Below, piece after piece: positions 54,312-62,402 of a stretch of DNA of 64,000 nucleotides. Each line of letters starts with the position of its first letter. Positions within the stretch are counted from its first letter, which is position 1. The position numbers and the translations under genes are program-made. The notes beneath the pieces were generated by a model, which ran no database searches, was not told the origin of the DNA, and was given only the letters and a program-made list of their open reading frames with translations. Source of the DNA: Streptomyces sp. CB02366 (GTDB lineage Bacteria > Actinomycetota > Actinomycetes > Streptomycetales > Streptomycetaceae); assembly GCF_001905905.1 (NCBI RefSeq), contig NZ_LIVT01000001.1:603952-667951 (forward strand), given 5' to 3'.

Positions 54312-54553
54312 CGGTCCTCGCGCGGGCGCCCCGCCGGCGCCGCCCGCTCGCGTGAGGCGTCCCGCCGCCCTCCGCCCCGCGTGATCCCGCCGCGGAGGGG
54401 CCTTTTCGCGTCAACTCCGAACTTCCCGCCCTCTTCCGTCAACCGATTCCCCTCCCGCCCCCTCTAGTCGGGTGGACCGGCGGCCGCAGCCGTCTTTTCT
54501 GCGTTCCTGCGGGCCGGCGGGTTGAAGAACCATCGAGTTCTCCAGGGGGAGAG

Positions 54554-57500
54554 TTGCGCAGACACGTGAGAAACGCGTGCATACCCACGGTCGCCGCGGC
54601 CGTGGCCGTGGCACTGGCGGCGGGGATGGCTCCGGCCGCCGTCGCCCAGCCGGGCCCGGTGGGGGCGGCGTCCGGCGCCCGGGCCCAGGACCGGGACGTA
54701 CGTCAGCTGACGCTCGTCACCGGCGACCGGGTCACGGTCGACGCCCAGGGCAAGCCGGTCGCCTTCCGGCCGGCGAAGGGCCGTGAGCACATCCCGGTCC
54801 AGCGGATGAGCGACAAGGAGCACACCTTCGTCGTCCCGGCCGACGCCCGGAAGCTGATCGTCTCCGGAAAGCTCGACCGGCGGCTGTTCGACGTCACCGA
54901 GCTGAGCCGCCCGGAGAACCTCCGGGCTCAGAAGAACGGTCTCAAGCTGATCGTCGGCTACCGGGGCAAGCAGGCCGCCGCCGCGAAGGCGCAGGTCCGC
55001 GACGCGGGCGGCACCGAGGTCGGCCGGAGCCTGAAGTCCCTGAACGCCGAGTCGGTGACCACGCCGACCGCCGACGCCCCGGCCATCTGGAAGGCCCTCA
55101 CCGACCGGAGCGCGGCCGGTGAGCAGGTCACCACCGCGGCGGGCATCGACCGGGTCTGGCTCGACGGGGTGCGCAGGGCGAGCCTCGACAAGAGCGTCCC
55201 GCAGATCGGCGCCCCCGCGGCCTGGAAGGCCGGGTTCACAGGGAAGGGGGTCAAGATCGCGGTGCTGGACACCGGGACGGACTCCACCCACCCCGACCTC
55301 AAGGGCCAGATCCTCGCGGAGAAGAACTTCAGCGCCTCCAAGGACACCAAGGACCGGGTCGGCCACGGCACGCACGTCGCCTCGATCGCGGCGGGCAGCG
55401 GGGCCAAGTCGGGCGGGAAGTTCAAGGGCGTGGCCCCGGACGCCAAGCTGCTCGCGGGCAAGGTGCTCGACGACGAGGGGTACGGCGAGGATTCGGGCAT
55501 CCTGGCGGGCATGGAGTGGGCGGTCGCCCAGGGCGCCGACATCGTCAACCTGAGCCTCGGCGGGCCGGACACCCCGGAGGTGGACCCGCTGGAGGCGGCG
55601 GTCGACAAGCTGTCGGCCGAGAAGGGCGTCCTGTTCGCCATCGCCGCGGGCAACGAGGGCGACGGCGCGGGCACGGTCGGTTCGCCCGGCAGCGCCGACG
55701 CCGCGCTGACCGTGGGCGCGGTCGACGACAAGGACGTGCTGGCGGAGTTCTCCAGCCGGGGCCCGCGGATCGGGGACGGGGCGATCAAGCCCGACGTGAC
55801 GGCCCCCGGTGTGGACACCACGGCCGCCATCCCGCCCGGTTCGCTGATCGCGCGGGAGGTGGGCGAGAAGCCCGCCGGTTACGCGACGATCTCGGGTACG
55901 TCGATGGCCACCCCGCACGTGGCGGGCGCGGCGGCCCTGCTCAAGCAGCAGCACCCCGACTGGACGTACACCGAGCTGAAGGGCGCGCTGACCGCGTCCA
56001 CGAAGCCCGGCGCGTACAACCCGTTCCAGCAGGGCTCGGGCCGGATCCAGGTGGACCGGGCGATCACCCAGACGATCGTGGCCGAGCCGGTGTCGGTGAG
56101 CTTCGGTGTGCAGCAGTGGCCGCACACCGACGACGTACCGGCCACCGAGAAGGTCACGTACCGCAACCTGGGCGCCAGTGACGTCACCCTCGACCTGAAG
56201 GCGACCGGCACCGGACCGCAGGGCAAGCCCGCTCCGGCCGGCTTCTTCACGCTCGGCGCGGACAAGGTCACCGTCCCGGCCGGCGGCACGGCGGAGGTCG
56301 CGCTGACCGCCGACACCCGCCTCGGCGGCACGGTGGACGGCACGTACTCGGCGTACGTGGTGGCGACCGGCGGCGGGCAGACCGTGCGCACGGCCGCCGC
56401 GGTCGAGCGCGAGGGCGAGAGCTACGACGTCACCATCAAGCACATAGGGCGCGACGGCCGCCCGGCCGCCTTCGTGGAGAGCACCCTCTTCCGCTTCGGC
56501 GCCACGTCCGGCAACCCGTTCCTGAGCCCGCAGGTCGTCGACGGCGTGGCGAAGATCCGGGTGCCCAAGGGCACGTACGTGGCCAACTCCACGGTCTACC
56601 AGGACCCGGACGACGTCACCAAGGGCGCCGACTGGATCGCACAGCCGAAGGTCTCGGTCACCGGGGCCGTCACGCTGACGTTCGACGCCCGCAAGGCGAA
56701 GCCGGTGAAGGTCGCGCTGCCGGACGCGAAGGCGAAGGCCCAGCTGTTCTCCCCGGACTACGTGGTGGAGACGGCGGACGACGCGGTCAGCTTCGGCTGG
56801 CTGATGGATTCGCCGGCCGGGATCCGCACCCTGCACGTCGGCCCGCCGGTCACCGGCGTCTCGCTCGCCCAGCACTGGACGGGCACCTGGACCACGGGCG
56901 CCTCGACCGAGTACGACATCGCGGTCGGCGGCAAGGTCAAGCAGCTCGCCACCGGCTACGACCGGAAGTTCACCACGGGGCAGCTCGCCAAGGTGAAGGT
57001 GGGCATGGGCTCGGCCGCGCCGAAGAAGAAGGGCTCGGTCACCGCCTACCCCTACCTGGCCACGCAGGGCGGCAGCTGGGCCACGTCGGTCGAGCAGAAG
57101 CTGCCGGGCACCCGCACGCTGTACGTCTCCACGGCGGACAAGGTGAAGTGGGGCTTCGGATTCGACCAGCTCGGCCCGCTCGACGCGGAGGGCTGGCCGA
57201 CGTACGAGGCCAACTACCAGCTCGGCCGCGAGGCGGCGTACAAGGCGGGCAAGTCGTACACGAAGGCCGTGAACACGGCGGTGTTCGGCCCGCTGGTCGA
57301 CCAGGACTACGGCATCGCCCGTGAGGGCAACGAGATCACCGGCGCCCTCCCGCTGCTGGCCGACGGCCAGGGCAACGCGGGCGGGATGCTGTACACGTCG
57401 GCCAAGACCGTCCTGTACCGCAACGGCAAGAAGCTCGGCCAGAACGACGACCCGGTGACGGGTGACGCGCCCTTCCGGGTCCCGGCGGGCGCGGCGGACT

Positions 57501-57907
57501 ACAAGCTGACGACCACGGTCCGGCACAGCGCGAAGGTCAACCCGCTCTCCACCCGGGTGGACGCGGCCTGGACGTTCCGCTCGAAGAAGACCGCGTTCAC
57601 GATGCTGCCCGTCTCCACCGTCCGGTTCACCCCGGCCGTAGGCGCCGACGGCCGCGTCAAGGCGGGCAAGACCGTCTCGGTGCCGGTGAAGGTGCAGGGC
57701 GCCGCCGCGGGCAAGAACCTGAAGTCGCTGAAGACGTACGTCAGTTACAACGGCGGCAAGACCTGGAAGAAGGTCACGGTGAAGAAGGGGAAGATCACCG
57801 TCAAGAACCCGGCGAAGGGCAAGGCGATCTCCTTCGCCGCCAAGGTCGCCGACAAGAAGGGCAACACCTCGTCGGTGACGATCTACAGCGCGTACTTCGG
57901 CAAGTGA
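54554..57907 (+). CDS. Large secreted subtilisin-like serine peptidase (S8 family)
   Basis: This 1117-residue exported protease has a signal peptide (CIPTVAAAVAVALAAGMAPAAVA, about 8-31), an about 180-residue propeptide and an S8 catalytic domain (about 225-500). Its triad is Asp239 (VLDTGTDSTHPD), His271 (GHGTHVAS) and Ser450 (GTSMATPHVAGAA). A long C-terminal region of beta-sandwich modules follows (about 500-1117), with a lysine-rich last domain. It is typical of large Streptomyces extracellular proteases. TTG 54554 with GGGGGAGAG just upstream is used; GTG 54566 is the alternative start. Confidence 0.93.
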   Translation: MRRHVRNACIPTVAAAVAVALAAGMAPAAVAQPGPVGAASGARAQDRDVRQLTLVTGDRVTVDAQGKPVAFRPAKGREHIPVQRMSDKEHTFVVPADARKLIVSGKLDRRLFDVTELSRPENLRAQKNGLKLIVGYRGKQAAAAKAQVRDAGGTEVGRSLKSLNAESVTTPTADAPAIWKALTDRSAAGEQVTTAAGIDRVWLDGVRRASLDKSVPQIGAPAAWKAGFTGKGVKIAVLDTGTDSTHPDLKGQILAEKNFSASKDTKDRVGHGTHVASIAAGSGAKSGGKFKGVAPDAKLLAGKVLDDEGYGEDSGILAGMEWAVAQGADIVNLSLGGPDTPEVDPLEAAVDKLSAEKGVLFAIAAGNEGDGAGTVGSPGSADAALTVGAVDDKDVLAEFSSRGPRIGDGAIKPDVTAPGVDTTAAIPPGSLIAREVGEKPAGYATISGTSMATPHVAGAAALLKQQHPDWTYTELKGALTASTKPGAYNPFQQGSGRIQVDRAITQTIVAEPVSVSFGVQQWPHTDDVPATEKVTYRNLGASDVTLDLKATGTGPQGKPAPAGFFTLGADKVTVPAGGTAEVALTADTRLGGTVDGTYSAYVVATGGGQTVRTAAAVEREGESYDVTIKHIGRDGRPAAFVESTLFRFGATSGNPFLSPQVVDGVAKIRVPKGTYVANSTVYQDPDDVTKGADWIAQPKVSVTGAVTLTFDARKAKPVKVALPDAKAKAQLFSPDYVVETADDAVSFGWLMDSPAGIRTLHVGPPVTGVSLAQHWTGTWTTGASTEYDIAVGGKVKQLATGYDRKFTTGQLAKVKVGMGSAAPKKKGSVTAYPYLATQGGSWATSVEQKLPGTRTLYVSTADKVKWGFGFDQLGPLDAEGWPTYEANYQLGREAAYKAGKSYTKAVNTAVFGPLVDQDYGIAREGNEITGALPLLADGQGNAGGMLYTSAKTVLYRNGKKLGQNDDPVTGDAPFRVPAGAADYKLTTTVRHSAKVNPLSTRVDAAWTFRSKKTAFTMLPVSTVRFTPAVGADGRVKAGKTVSVPVKVQGAAAGKNLKSLKTYVSYNGGKTWKKVTVKKGKITVKNPAKGKAISFAAKVADKKGNTSSVTIYSAYFGK

Positions 57908-57943
57908 CCCCTACGGGCCGGTAGTCCACGCTCGCACGACGGC

Positions 57944-57978
57944 GGCCCGCCGCACGGATTCCCTCCGTGCGGCGGGCC
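57944..57978. terminator. Terminator after the subtilase gene
   Basis: A perfect 15-bp stem (GGCCCGCCGCACGGA) with a 5-base loop, 36 bases past the stop. Confidence 0.85.
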
Positions 57979-57993
57979 GTCCGTGTGTCGGCC

Positions 57994-58122
57994 GAGAGGG
58001 AGGACGCCGGTGTCGAACACCAGCCCGAACGGCTCAGGAAGCGTCAACTCCCGCCCGTACTCGACCGTTTCCAGCACCCGGTACGTACGTGCGCCCACGG
58101 CGGTCTCCTCTATCGGTACGTC
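57994..58122 (-). pseudogene. Remnant resembling the C-terminus of a Uma2-family endonuclease
   Basis: The minus strand encodes about 43 residues containing YRVLETVEYGRELTLPEPFG and then LVFDTGVLP. This is how Uma2-type (PD-(D/E)XK-like) proteins of Streptomyces end. Upstream the frame becomes meaningless and no start or nuclease core is present, so it is a leftover fragment. The identification rests on pattern memory. Confidence 0.45.
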
Positions 58123-58139
58123 ACCGGGTCCAGCATGCC

Positions 58140-58173
58140 GAACGGGACCGGCGGCAGTCCACCGGTCCCGTTC
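58140..58173 (-). terminator. Terminator after deoA
   Basis: A perfect 12-bp stem (GAACGGGACCGG) with a 10-base loop, 22 bases beyond the deoA stop. Confidence 0.8.
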
Positions 58174-58195
58174 ACCCGTACGAGGAAACCGCAGG

Positions 58196-59473
58196 TCAGG
58201 CGATACGTTCCCGCACCACCGGGAGCGGCGCGAACGACGTGCCGGCCGGGGCGATGTCGTACGCGTCGGGCAGGGCCTTCAGGGCGTAGTCGAACTTCTC
58301 CGGGGTGTCCGTGTGCAGCGTCATCAGCGGCTGGCCCTCGGTGACCGTGTCACCGGGCTTGGCGTGCAGTTCGACGCCCGCGCCCGCCTGCACCGGGTCC
58401 TCCTTGCGGGCGCGGCCCGCGCCGAGGCGCCAGGCGGCGACGCCGACGTCGTACGCGTCCAGGCGGGTGAGGACGCCGGAGGAGCGCGCGGTCACCACGT
58501 GCTGCTCGCGGGCGGTGGGGAGCGCGGCGTCCGGGTCGCCGCCCTGGGCGGAGATCATCCGGCGCCAGACGTCCATCGCGGAGCCGTCGGCGAGCGCCTT
58601 CTCCGGGTCGGCGTCCTTGAGGCCGGCGGCGTCCAGCATCTCGCGGGCGAGCGCGAGGGTGAGGTCGACGACGTCCTTCGGGCCGCCGCCGGCGAGCACC
58701 TCGACGGACTCGCGGACCTCGAGCGCGTTGCCCGCCGTGAGGCCGAGCGGGGTGGACATGTCGGTGAGCAGGGCGACCGTGCGCACACCGCTGTCGGTGC
58801 CGAGCGCGACCATGGTGGAGGCCAGTTCGCGGGCGTCCTCGATGGTCTTCATGAAGGCGCCGGAGCCGACCTTGACGTCCAGGACGAGTGCGCCGGTGCC
58901 CTCGGCGATCTTCTTGGACATGATGGAGCTGGCGATGAGCGGGATCGCCTCGACGGTGCCGGTGACGTCGCGCAGCGCGTACAGCTTCTTGTCGGCGGGG
59001 GCCAGCCCGTCGCCGGCGGCGCAGATGACCGCGCCGGTGGTGTCGAGGACGTCCAGCATCTCCGCGCCCGTGAGGTGGGCCCGCCAGCCGGGGATGGACT
59101 CCAGCTTGTCCAGGGTGCCGCCGGTGTGGCCCAGGCCCCGGCCGCTGAGCTGCGGCACGGCCGCGCCGCAGGCGGCGACCAGCGGGGCGAGCGGCAGGGT
59201 GATCTTGTCGCCGACGCCGCCGGTGGAGTGCTTGTCGGTGGTGGGGCGGGAGAGCGCGTGGAAGTCCATCCGCTCGCCGGAGGCGATCATCGCGGCGGTC
59301 CAGCGGGCGATCTCGGTGCGGTTCATGCCGTTGAGCAGGATCGCCATGGCGAGGGCGGACATCTGCTCGTCGGCGACCTCGCCGCGGGTGTAGGCGTCGA
59401 TGACCCAGTCGATCTGCTCGGAGGTCAGCTCGCCTCGGTCCCGCTTGGTGCGGATGACGGAGATGGCGTCCAT
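58196..59473 (-). CDS. deoA: Thymidine phosphorylase
   Basis: This 425-residue enzyme splits thymidine (and deoxyuridine) with phosphate to base and deoxyribose-1-phosphate. Family motifs: DKHSTGGVGDKITLPLAP (phosphate-binding, about 80-97), the signature SGRGLGHTGGTLDKLESIPG (about 109-128), and SKKIAEGTGALVLDVKVGSGAFMK. GAAGG lies 7 bases before ATG 59473. A start at 59503 is in frame but lacks a ribosome-binding site. Operator D lies 46 bases upstream and a cdd terminator precedes it, so deoA has its own promoter. Confidence 0.95.
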   Translation of the reverse strand: MDAISVIRTKRDRGELTSEQIDWVIDAYTRGEVADEQMSALAMAILLNGMNRTEIARWTAAMIASGERMDFHALSRPTTDKHSTGGVGDKITLPLAPLVAACGAAVPQLSGRGLGHTGGTLDKLESIPGWRAHLTGAEMLDVLDTTGAVICAAGDGLAPADKKLYALRDVTGTVEAIPLIASSIMSKKIAEGTGALVLDVKVGSGAFMKTIEDARELASTMVALGTDSGVRTVALLTDMSTPLGLTAGNALEVRESVEVLAGGGPKDVVDLTLALAREMLDAAGLKDADPEKALADGSAMDVWRRMISAQGGDPDAALPTAREQHVVTARSSGVLTRLDAYDVGVAAWRLGAGRARKEDPVQAGAGVELHAKPGDTVTEGQPLMTLHTDTPEKFDYALKALPDAYDIAPAGTSFAPLPVVRERIA

Positions 59474-59518
59474 GGGAATCCTTCCGGCCGGGTGCGTACG
59501 CAAGAGTCCTCGATGACT

Positions 59519-59530
59519 CTACGCGCATAG
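59519..59530. promoter_or_regulatory. Nucleoside-regulon operator, site D (before deoA)
   Basis: CTACGCGCATAG on the plus strand, one base different from the perfect palindrome at sites A-C. On the minus strand it runs into TAGAGT, the same -10-like hexamer seen before add. A second small inverted repeat (AGAGTC-N6-GACTCT) follows. Confidence 0.7.
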
Positions 59531-59542
59531 AGAGGGGAAAGA

Positions 59543-59576
59543 GCGGTGGCCCTTCCGTGGGAGGAAGGGCCACCGC
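59543..59576 (-). terminator. Terminator after cdd
   Basis: A perfect 14-bp stem (GCGGTGGCCCTTCC) with a 6-base loop; on the minus strand it is followed by a pyrimidine-rich tract. Confidence 0.85.
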
Positions 59577-59596
59577 CGGGAAACAGGGGCGCGGGC

Positions 59597-60028
59597 TCAG
59601 CCGAGGTGCTGAGGGCCGAACGCCTGCGGCAGCATCGCGTCCAGCGTGCGCAGCCCGTCGGGCGTCTCCAGGAGGAGTTCCGGCCCGCCGAACTCGTACA
59701 GCAGCTGGCGGCACCGGCCGCACGGCACCAGGATCGCCCCGGCGCCGTCCACGCAGGTGAAGTGGGTCAGCCGGCCGCCGCCGGTGGCCTGGAGCGTGGA
59801 GACCAGACCGCACTCGGCGCAGAGCGAGAGTCCGTAGCTGGCGTTCTCCACGTTGCAGCCGGTGACGGTGCGGCCGTCGTCCACGCGGGCGGCCACCCCG
59901 ACCGGGTAGCCGGAGTAGGGGGCGTACGCGCGGGACATGGCGTCCCGCGCCGCCTCCCGCAGGGCCTCCCAGTCGGACGCGCCGAAGGCCGCCGCCGCTG
60001 CCGCGTCCTCGGCGGCCGGCGGCGTCAC
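59597..60028 (-). CDS. cdd: Cytidine deaminase
   Basis: This 143-residue zinc enzyme deaminates (deoxy)cytidine. Motifs: AYAPYSGYPVGVAAR (substrate loop), GCNVENASYGLSLCAE with the catalytic Cys-Ala-Glu, and PCGRCRQLLYEF with the two zinc cysteines. GTG 60028 overlaps the stop of the upstream permease gene (GTGA), so it is the last gene of the ABC importer operon. Import and deamination are therefore made together. A terminator follows. Confidence 0.95.
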   Translation of the reverse strand: MTPPAAEDAAAAAAFGASDWEALREAARDAMSRAYAPYSGYPVGVAARVDDGRTVTGCNVENASYGLSLCAECGLVSTLQATGGGRLTHFTCVDGAGAILVPCGRCRQLLYEFGGPELLLETPDGLRTLDAMLPQAFGPQHLG

Positions 60029-61287
60029 TTGCCCTCCCCCTTGCGGTACGGCACGCCGTCCGCCTTGGGCATCCGCAGGCGTTGCGCGGAGAGCGAGAGG
60101 ACCAGCAGCGTCGTGACGTACGGGGCCGCGTCGACGAACTGGCTGGGCACCTGGTCGGTCAGGAAGTACCAGGTGAACAGCAGCGCCGAGACGGCCGCCG
60201 AGATCACCGCGGCGACGTACTTCTTCCGGTACAGCTGCCAGAACACCGCGATGACCAGCAGGATCGCCAGCAGGAGCAGCATGGCGTGGACGTTCTCCGC
60301 GCCGCCGCGCAGCTTGAGGCTGTCGGTGAAGCCGAAGAGGCCGGCGCCCAGCGCCATACCGCCGGGCATCCAGTTGCCGAAGATCATCGCGGCGAGGCCG
60401 ATGTAGCCGCGGCCGCCGGTCTGGCCCTCCTGGTAGATGCCGGTGGCGACGATGGCGAGGAACGCGCCGCCGAGGCCCGCCAGACCGCCGGAGACCGTGA
60501 CGGCGATGTACTTGTACTTGTACACGTTGACGCCGAGGGTCTCGGCGGCCACCGGGGACTCGCCGCAGGAGCGCAGCCGCAGACCGAACGGGGTGCGCCA
60601 CAGGATCCACCAGGTGGCGGGGATCAGCAGCAGGGCGACGACGGTGAGCAGGGAGAGGCCGGTGACCAGGCCGCCGATGATGCCCGCCAGGTCGGAGACC
60701 AGGAACCAGTGCTGCTGCTGGAGGTCCTGCAACCAGTCCGAGAGGCCCGGAATGGTGATCTTGTCGATCGGTTCGACGCGCGGGGACTGCTTGGAGGAGC
60801 CGCCCTGGACGCCGTCGAAGGCGAAGTTGGAGAGGTAGCGGGTGATGCCGACGGCGAGGATGTTGATCGCCACACCGGAGACGATGTGGTTCACGCCGAA
60901 GGTGACGGTGATGACCGCGTGCAGCAGACCGCCGAGGCAGCCGCCGAGGATGCCGAAGAGGACGCCCATCCACGGGCCCCACTGGAACCCGGCCCAGGCT
61001 CCGAACCAGGTGCCGAGGATCATCATGCCTTCGAGGCCGATGTTGACGACGCCCGCGCGCTCGGCCCACAGGCCGCCGAGTCCGGCGAGGCCGATCGGGA
61101 CGGCGAGTTCCAGGGCGCCGGCGACCTGGCCGACCGAGGTGATGTCGTCGGCACCGCTGATCAGGCGCACCAGCGAGACGAGGGCGAGCGCCCCCGCGAT
61201 GATCAGCAGGACGACGGGCAGGGAGAGTTTGCTGCGTCCGCCCTTGACGGGGGCGGGCCGTGCGGCGGTGGCTTTGCTGGTGCTCAC
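60025..61287 (-). CDS. Nucleoside ABC importer permease (BmpA-associated, second subunit)
   Basis: This 420-residue membrane protein belongs to the BPD_transp_2 family, with about ten helices. The conserved cytoplasmic loop is GVNVYKYKYIAVTVSGGLAGLGGAFLA. GLWAERAGVVNIGLEGMMILG is the characteristic N-terminal motif of NupQ/RnsD-type subunits. A C-terminal extension of two more helices (about 345-400) makes it longer than the usual about 310 residues. GTG 61287 overlaps the preceding permease stop by four bases. Confidence 0.92.
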   Translation of the reverse strand: MSTSKATAARPAPVKGGRSKLSLPVVLLIIAGALALVSLVRLISGADDITSVGQVAGALELAVPIGLAGLGGLWAERAGVVNIGLEGMMILGTWFGAWAGFQWGPWMGVLFGILGGCLGGLLHAVITVTFGVNHIVSGVAINILAVGITRYLSNFAFDGVQGGSSKQSPRVEPIDKITIPGLSDWLQDLQQQHWFLVSDLAGIIGGLVTGLSLLTVVALLLIPATWWILWRTPFGLRLRSCGESPVAAETLGVNVYKYKYIAVTVSGGLAGLGGAFLAIVATGIYQEGQTGGRGYIGLAAMIFGNWMPGGMALGAGLFGFTDSLKLRGGAENVHAMLLLLAILLVIAVFWQLYRKKYVAAVISAAVSALLFTWYFLTDQVPSQFVDAAPYVTTLLVLSLSAQRLRMPKADGVPYRKGEGK

Positions 61288-62402
61288 AGGGCCGCCTCCT
61301 TCTCGGTCGTGAGGGCATGGCCGGCGGCGAGCTCTTCGCCGACCTTCTGCTGCTGGCGGCGGACGCCGTAGCGGCGTACCAGCTCGTAGGAGACGACGAC
61401 CGAGATCACGATCAGGCCCTGCATGATCGTGGCGATCTCCTTCTCGTACCCGTACTGGTCGAGCGAGGCGGACGACTTGTCCAGGAAGGCGATCAGCAGG
61501 GCGCTGAAGGCGATGCCGAGCGGGTTGTTGCGGCCCAGCAGCGCGATGGTGATGCCGGTGAAGCCGATGCCGGTGGGGAAGTCGAGGCTGTAGGTGTGGG
61601 TGTCGCCGAGCAGGGTCGGCATGCCCGCCAGTCCCGCGACGGCGCCGGAGATCAGCATCGAGGTGAGGATCATCTTCTTGGCGTCCACGCCGGACGCCTG
61701 GGCGGCGCTCTCGCTGGCGCCGGTGGCCCGCAGGTCGAAGCCGAACCGGGTGCGGTTGAGCACGAACCAGTACAGGAGGCCGCAGCCGGCGGCGACGAAG
61801 GTGAAGCCGTAGATCTCGCCGGCCTGGTCGCCCATCGGCAGTCCGGGGAACCAGCCGGACTCCGGGATCTCACCGGTGGTGAGGTTGTTGGAGCCGGCGG
61901 GCTGCTCGCCGAAGTTCTTCGGCAGGATCAGCCAGGCGACCAGCGCGGTGGCGATCGAGTTGAGCATGATCGTCGAAACGACCTCGCTCACCCCGCGGGT
62001 GGTCTTGAGGAAGCCCGCGATGCCCGACCAGAACGCGCCGACCAGCATGGCGACGACCACGATCAGCGCGATGTGCAGCGGGCCCGGCAGGTTCACGCTG
62101 GCGCCGACCAGCGCGGCCAGCATGGCGGCGAGGCGGTACTGGCCGTCGACGCCGATGTTGAAGAGGTTCATCCGGAAGCCGACCGCGACCGCGAGGGCGG
62201 CCAGGTAGTACGTACCGGCCTGGTTGACGATCAGGACCTGTACGTCGACGTAGCTCGCCGACTCGAACATGATCCGGTACGGCTCGAAGGGGTTGCGGCC
62301 GGAGGCGAGCAGCACCACGGTCGTCAGCACGAGGGCGACGACCAGGGCGAGCACCGGGCCGGCGAAGCCCAGGATCAGCCGGTCCTTGTCGATTTTCTTC
62401 AT
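61284..62402 (-). CDS. Nucleoside ABC importer permease (BmpA-associated, first subunit)
   Basis: This 372-residue permease of the BPD_transp_2 family opens with one helix (about 10-32). It then shows GFRMNLFNIGVDGQYRLAAMLAA (the NupP/RnsC signature) and a coupling loop ATGASESAAQASGVDAKKMILTSMLISGAVAGLAGM. ATG 62402 overlaps the ATPase stop (ATGA). With the partner permease it forms the membrane channel for nucleosides delivered by a BmpA lipoprotein. Confidence 0.92.
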   Translation of the reverse strand: MKKIDKDRLILGFAGPVLALVVALVLTTVVLLASGRNPFEPYRIMFESASYVDVQVLIVNQAGTYYLAALAVAVGFRMNLFNIGVDGQYRLAAMLAALVGASVNLPGPLHIALIVVVAMLVGAFWSGIAGFLKTTRGVSEVVSTIMLNSIATALVAWLILPKNFGEQPAGSNNLTTGEIPESGWFPGLPMGDQAGEIYGFTFVAAGCGLLYWFVLNRTRFGFDLRATGASESAAQASGVDAKKMILTSMLISGAVAGLAGMPTLLGDTHTYSLDFPTGIGFTGITIALLGRNNPLGIAFSALLIAFLDKSSASLDQYGYEKEIATIMQGLIVISVVVSYELVRRYGVRRQQQKVGEELAAGHALTTEKEAAL

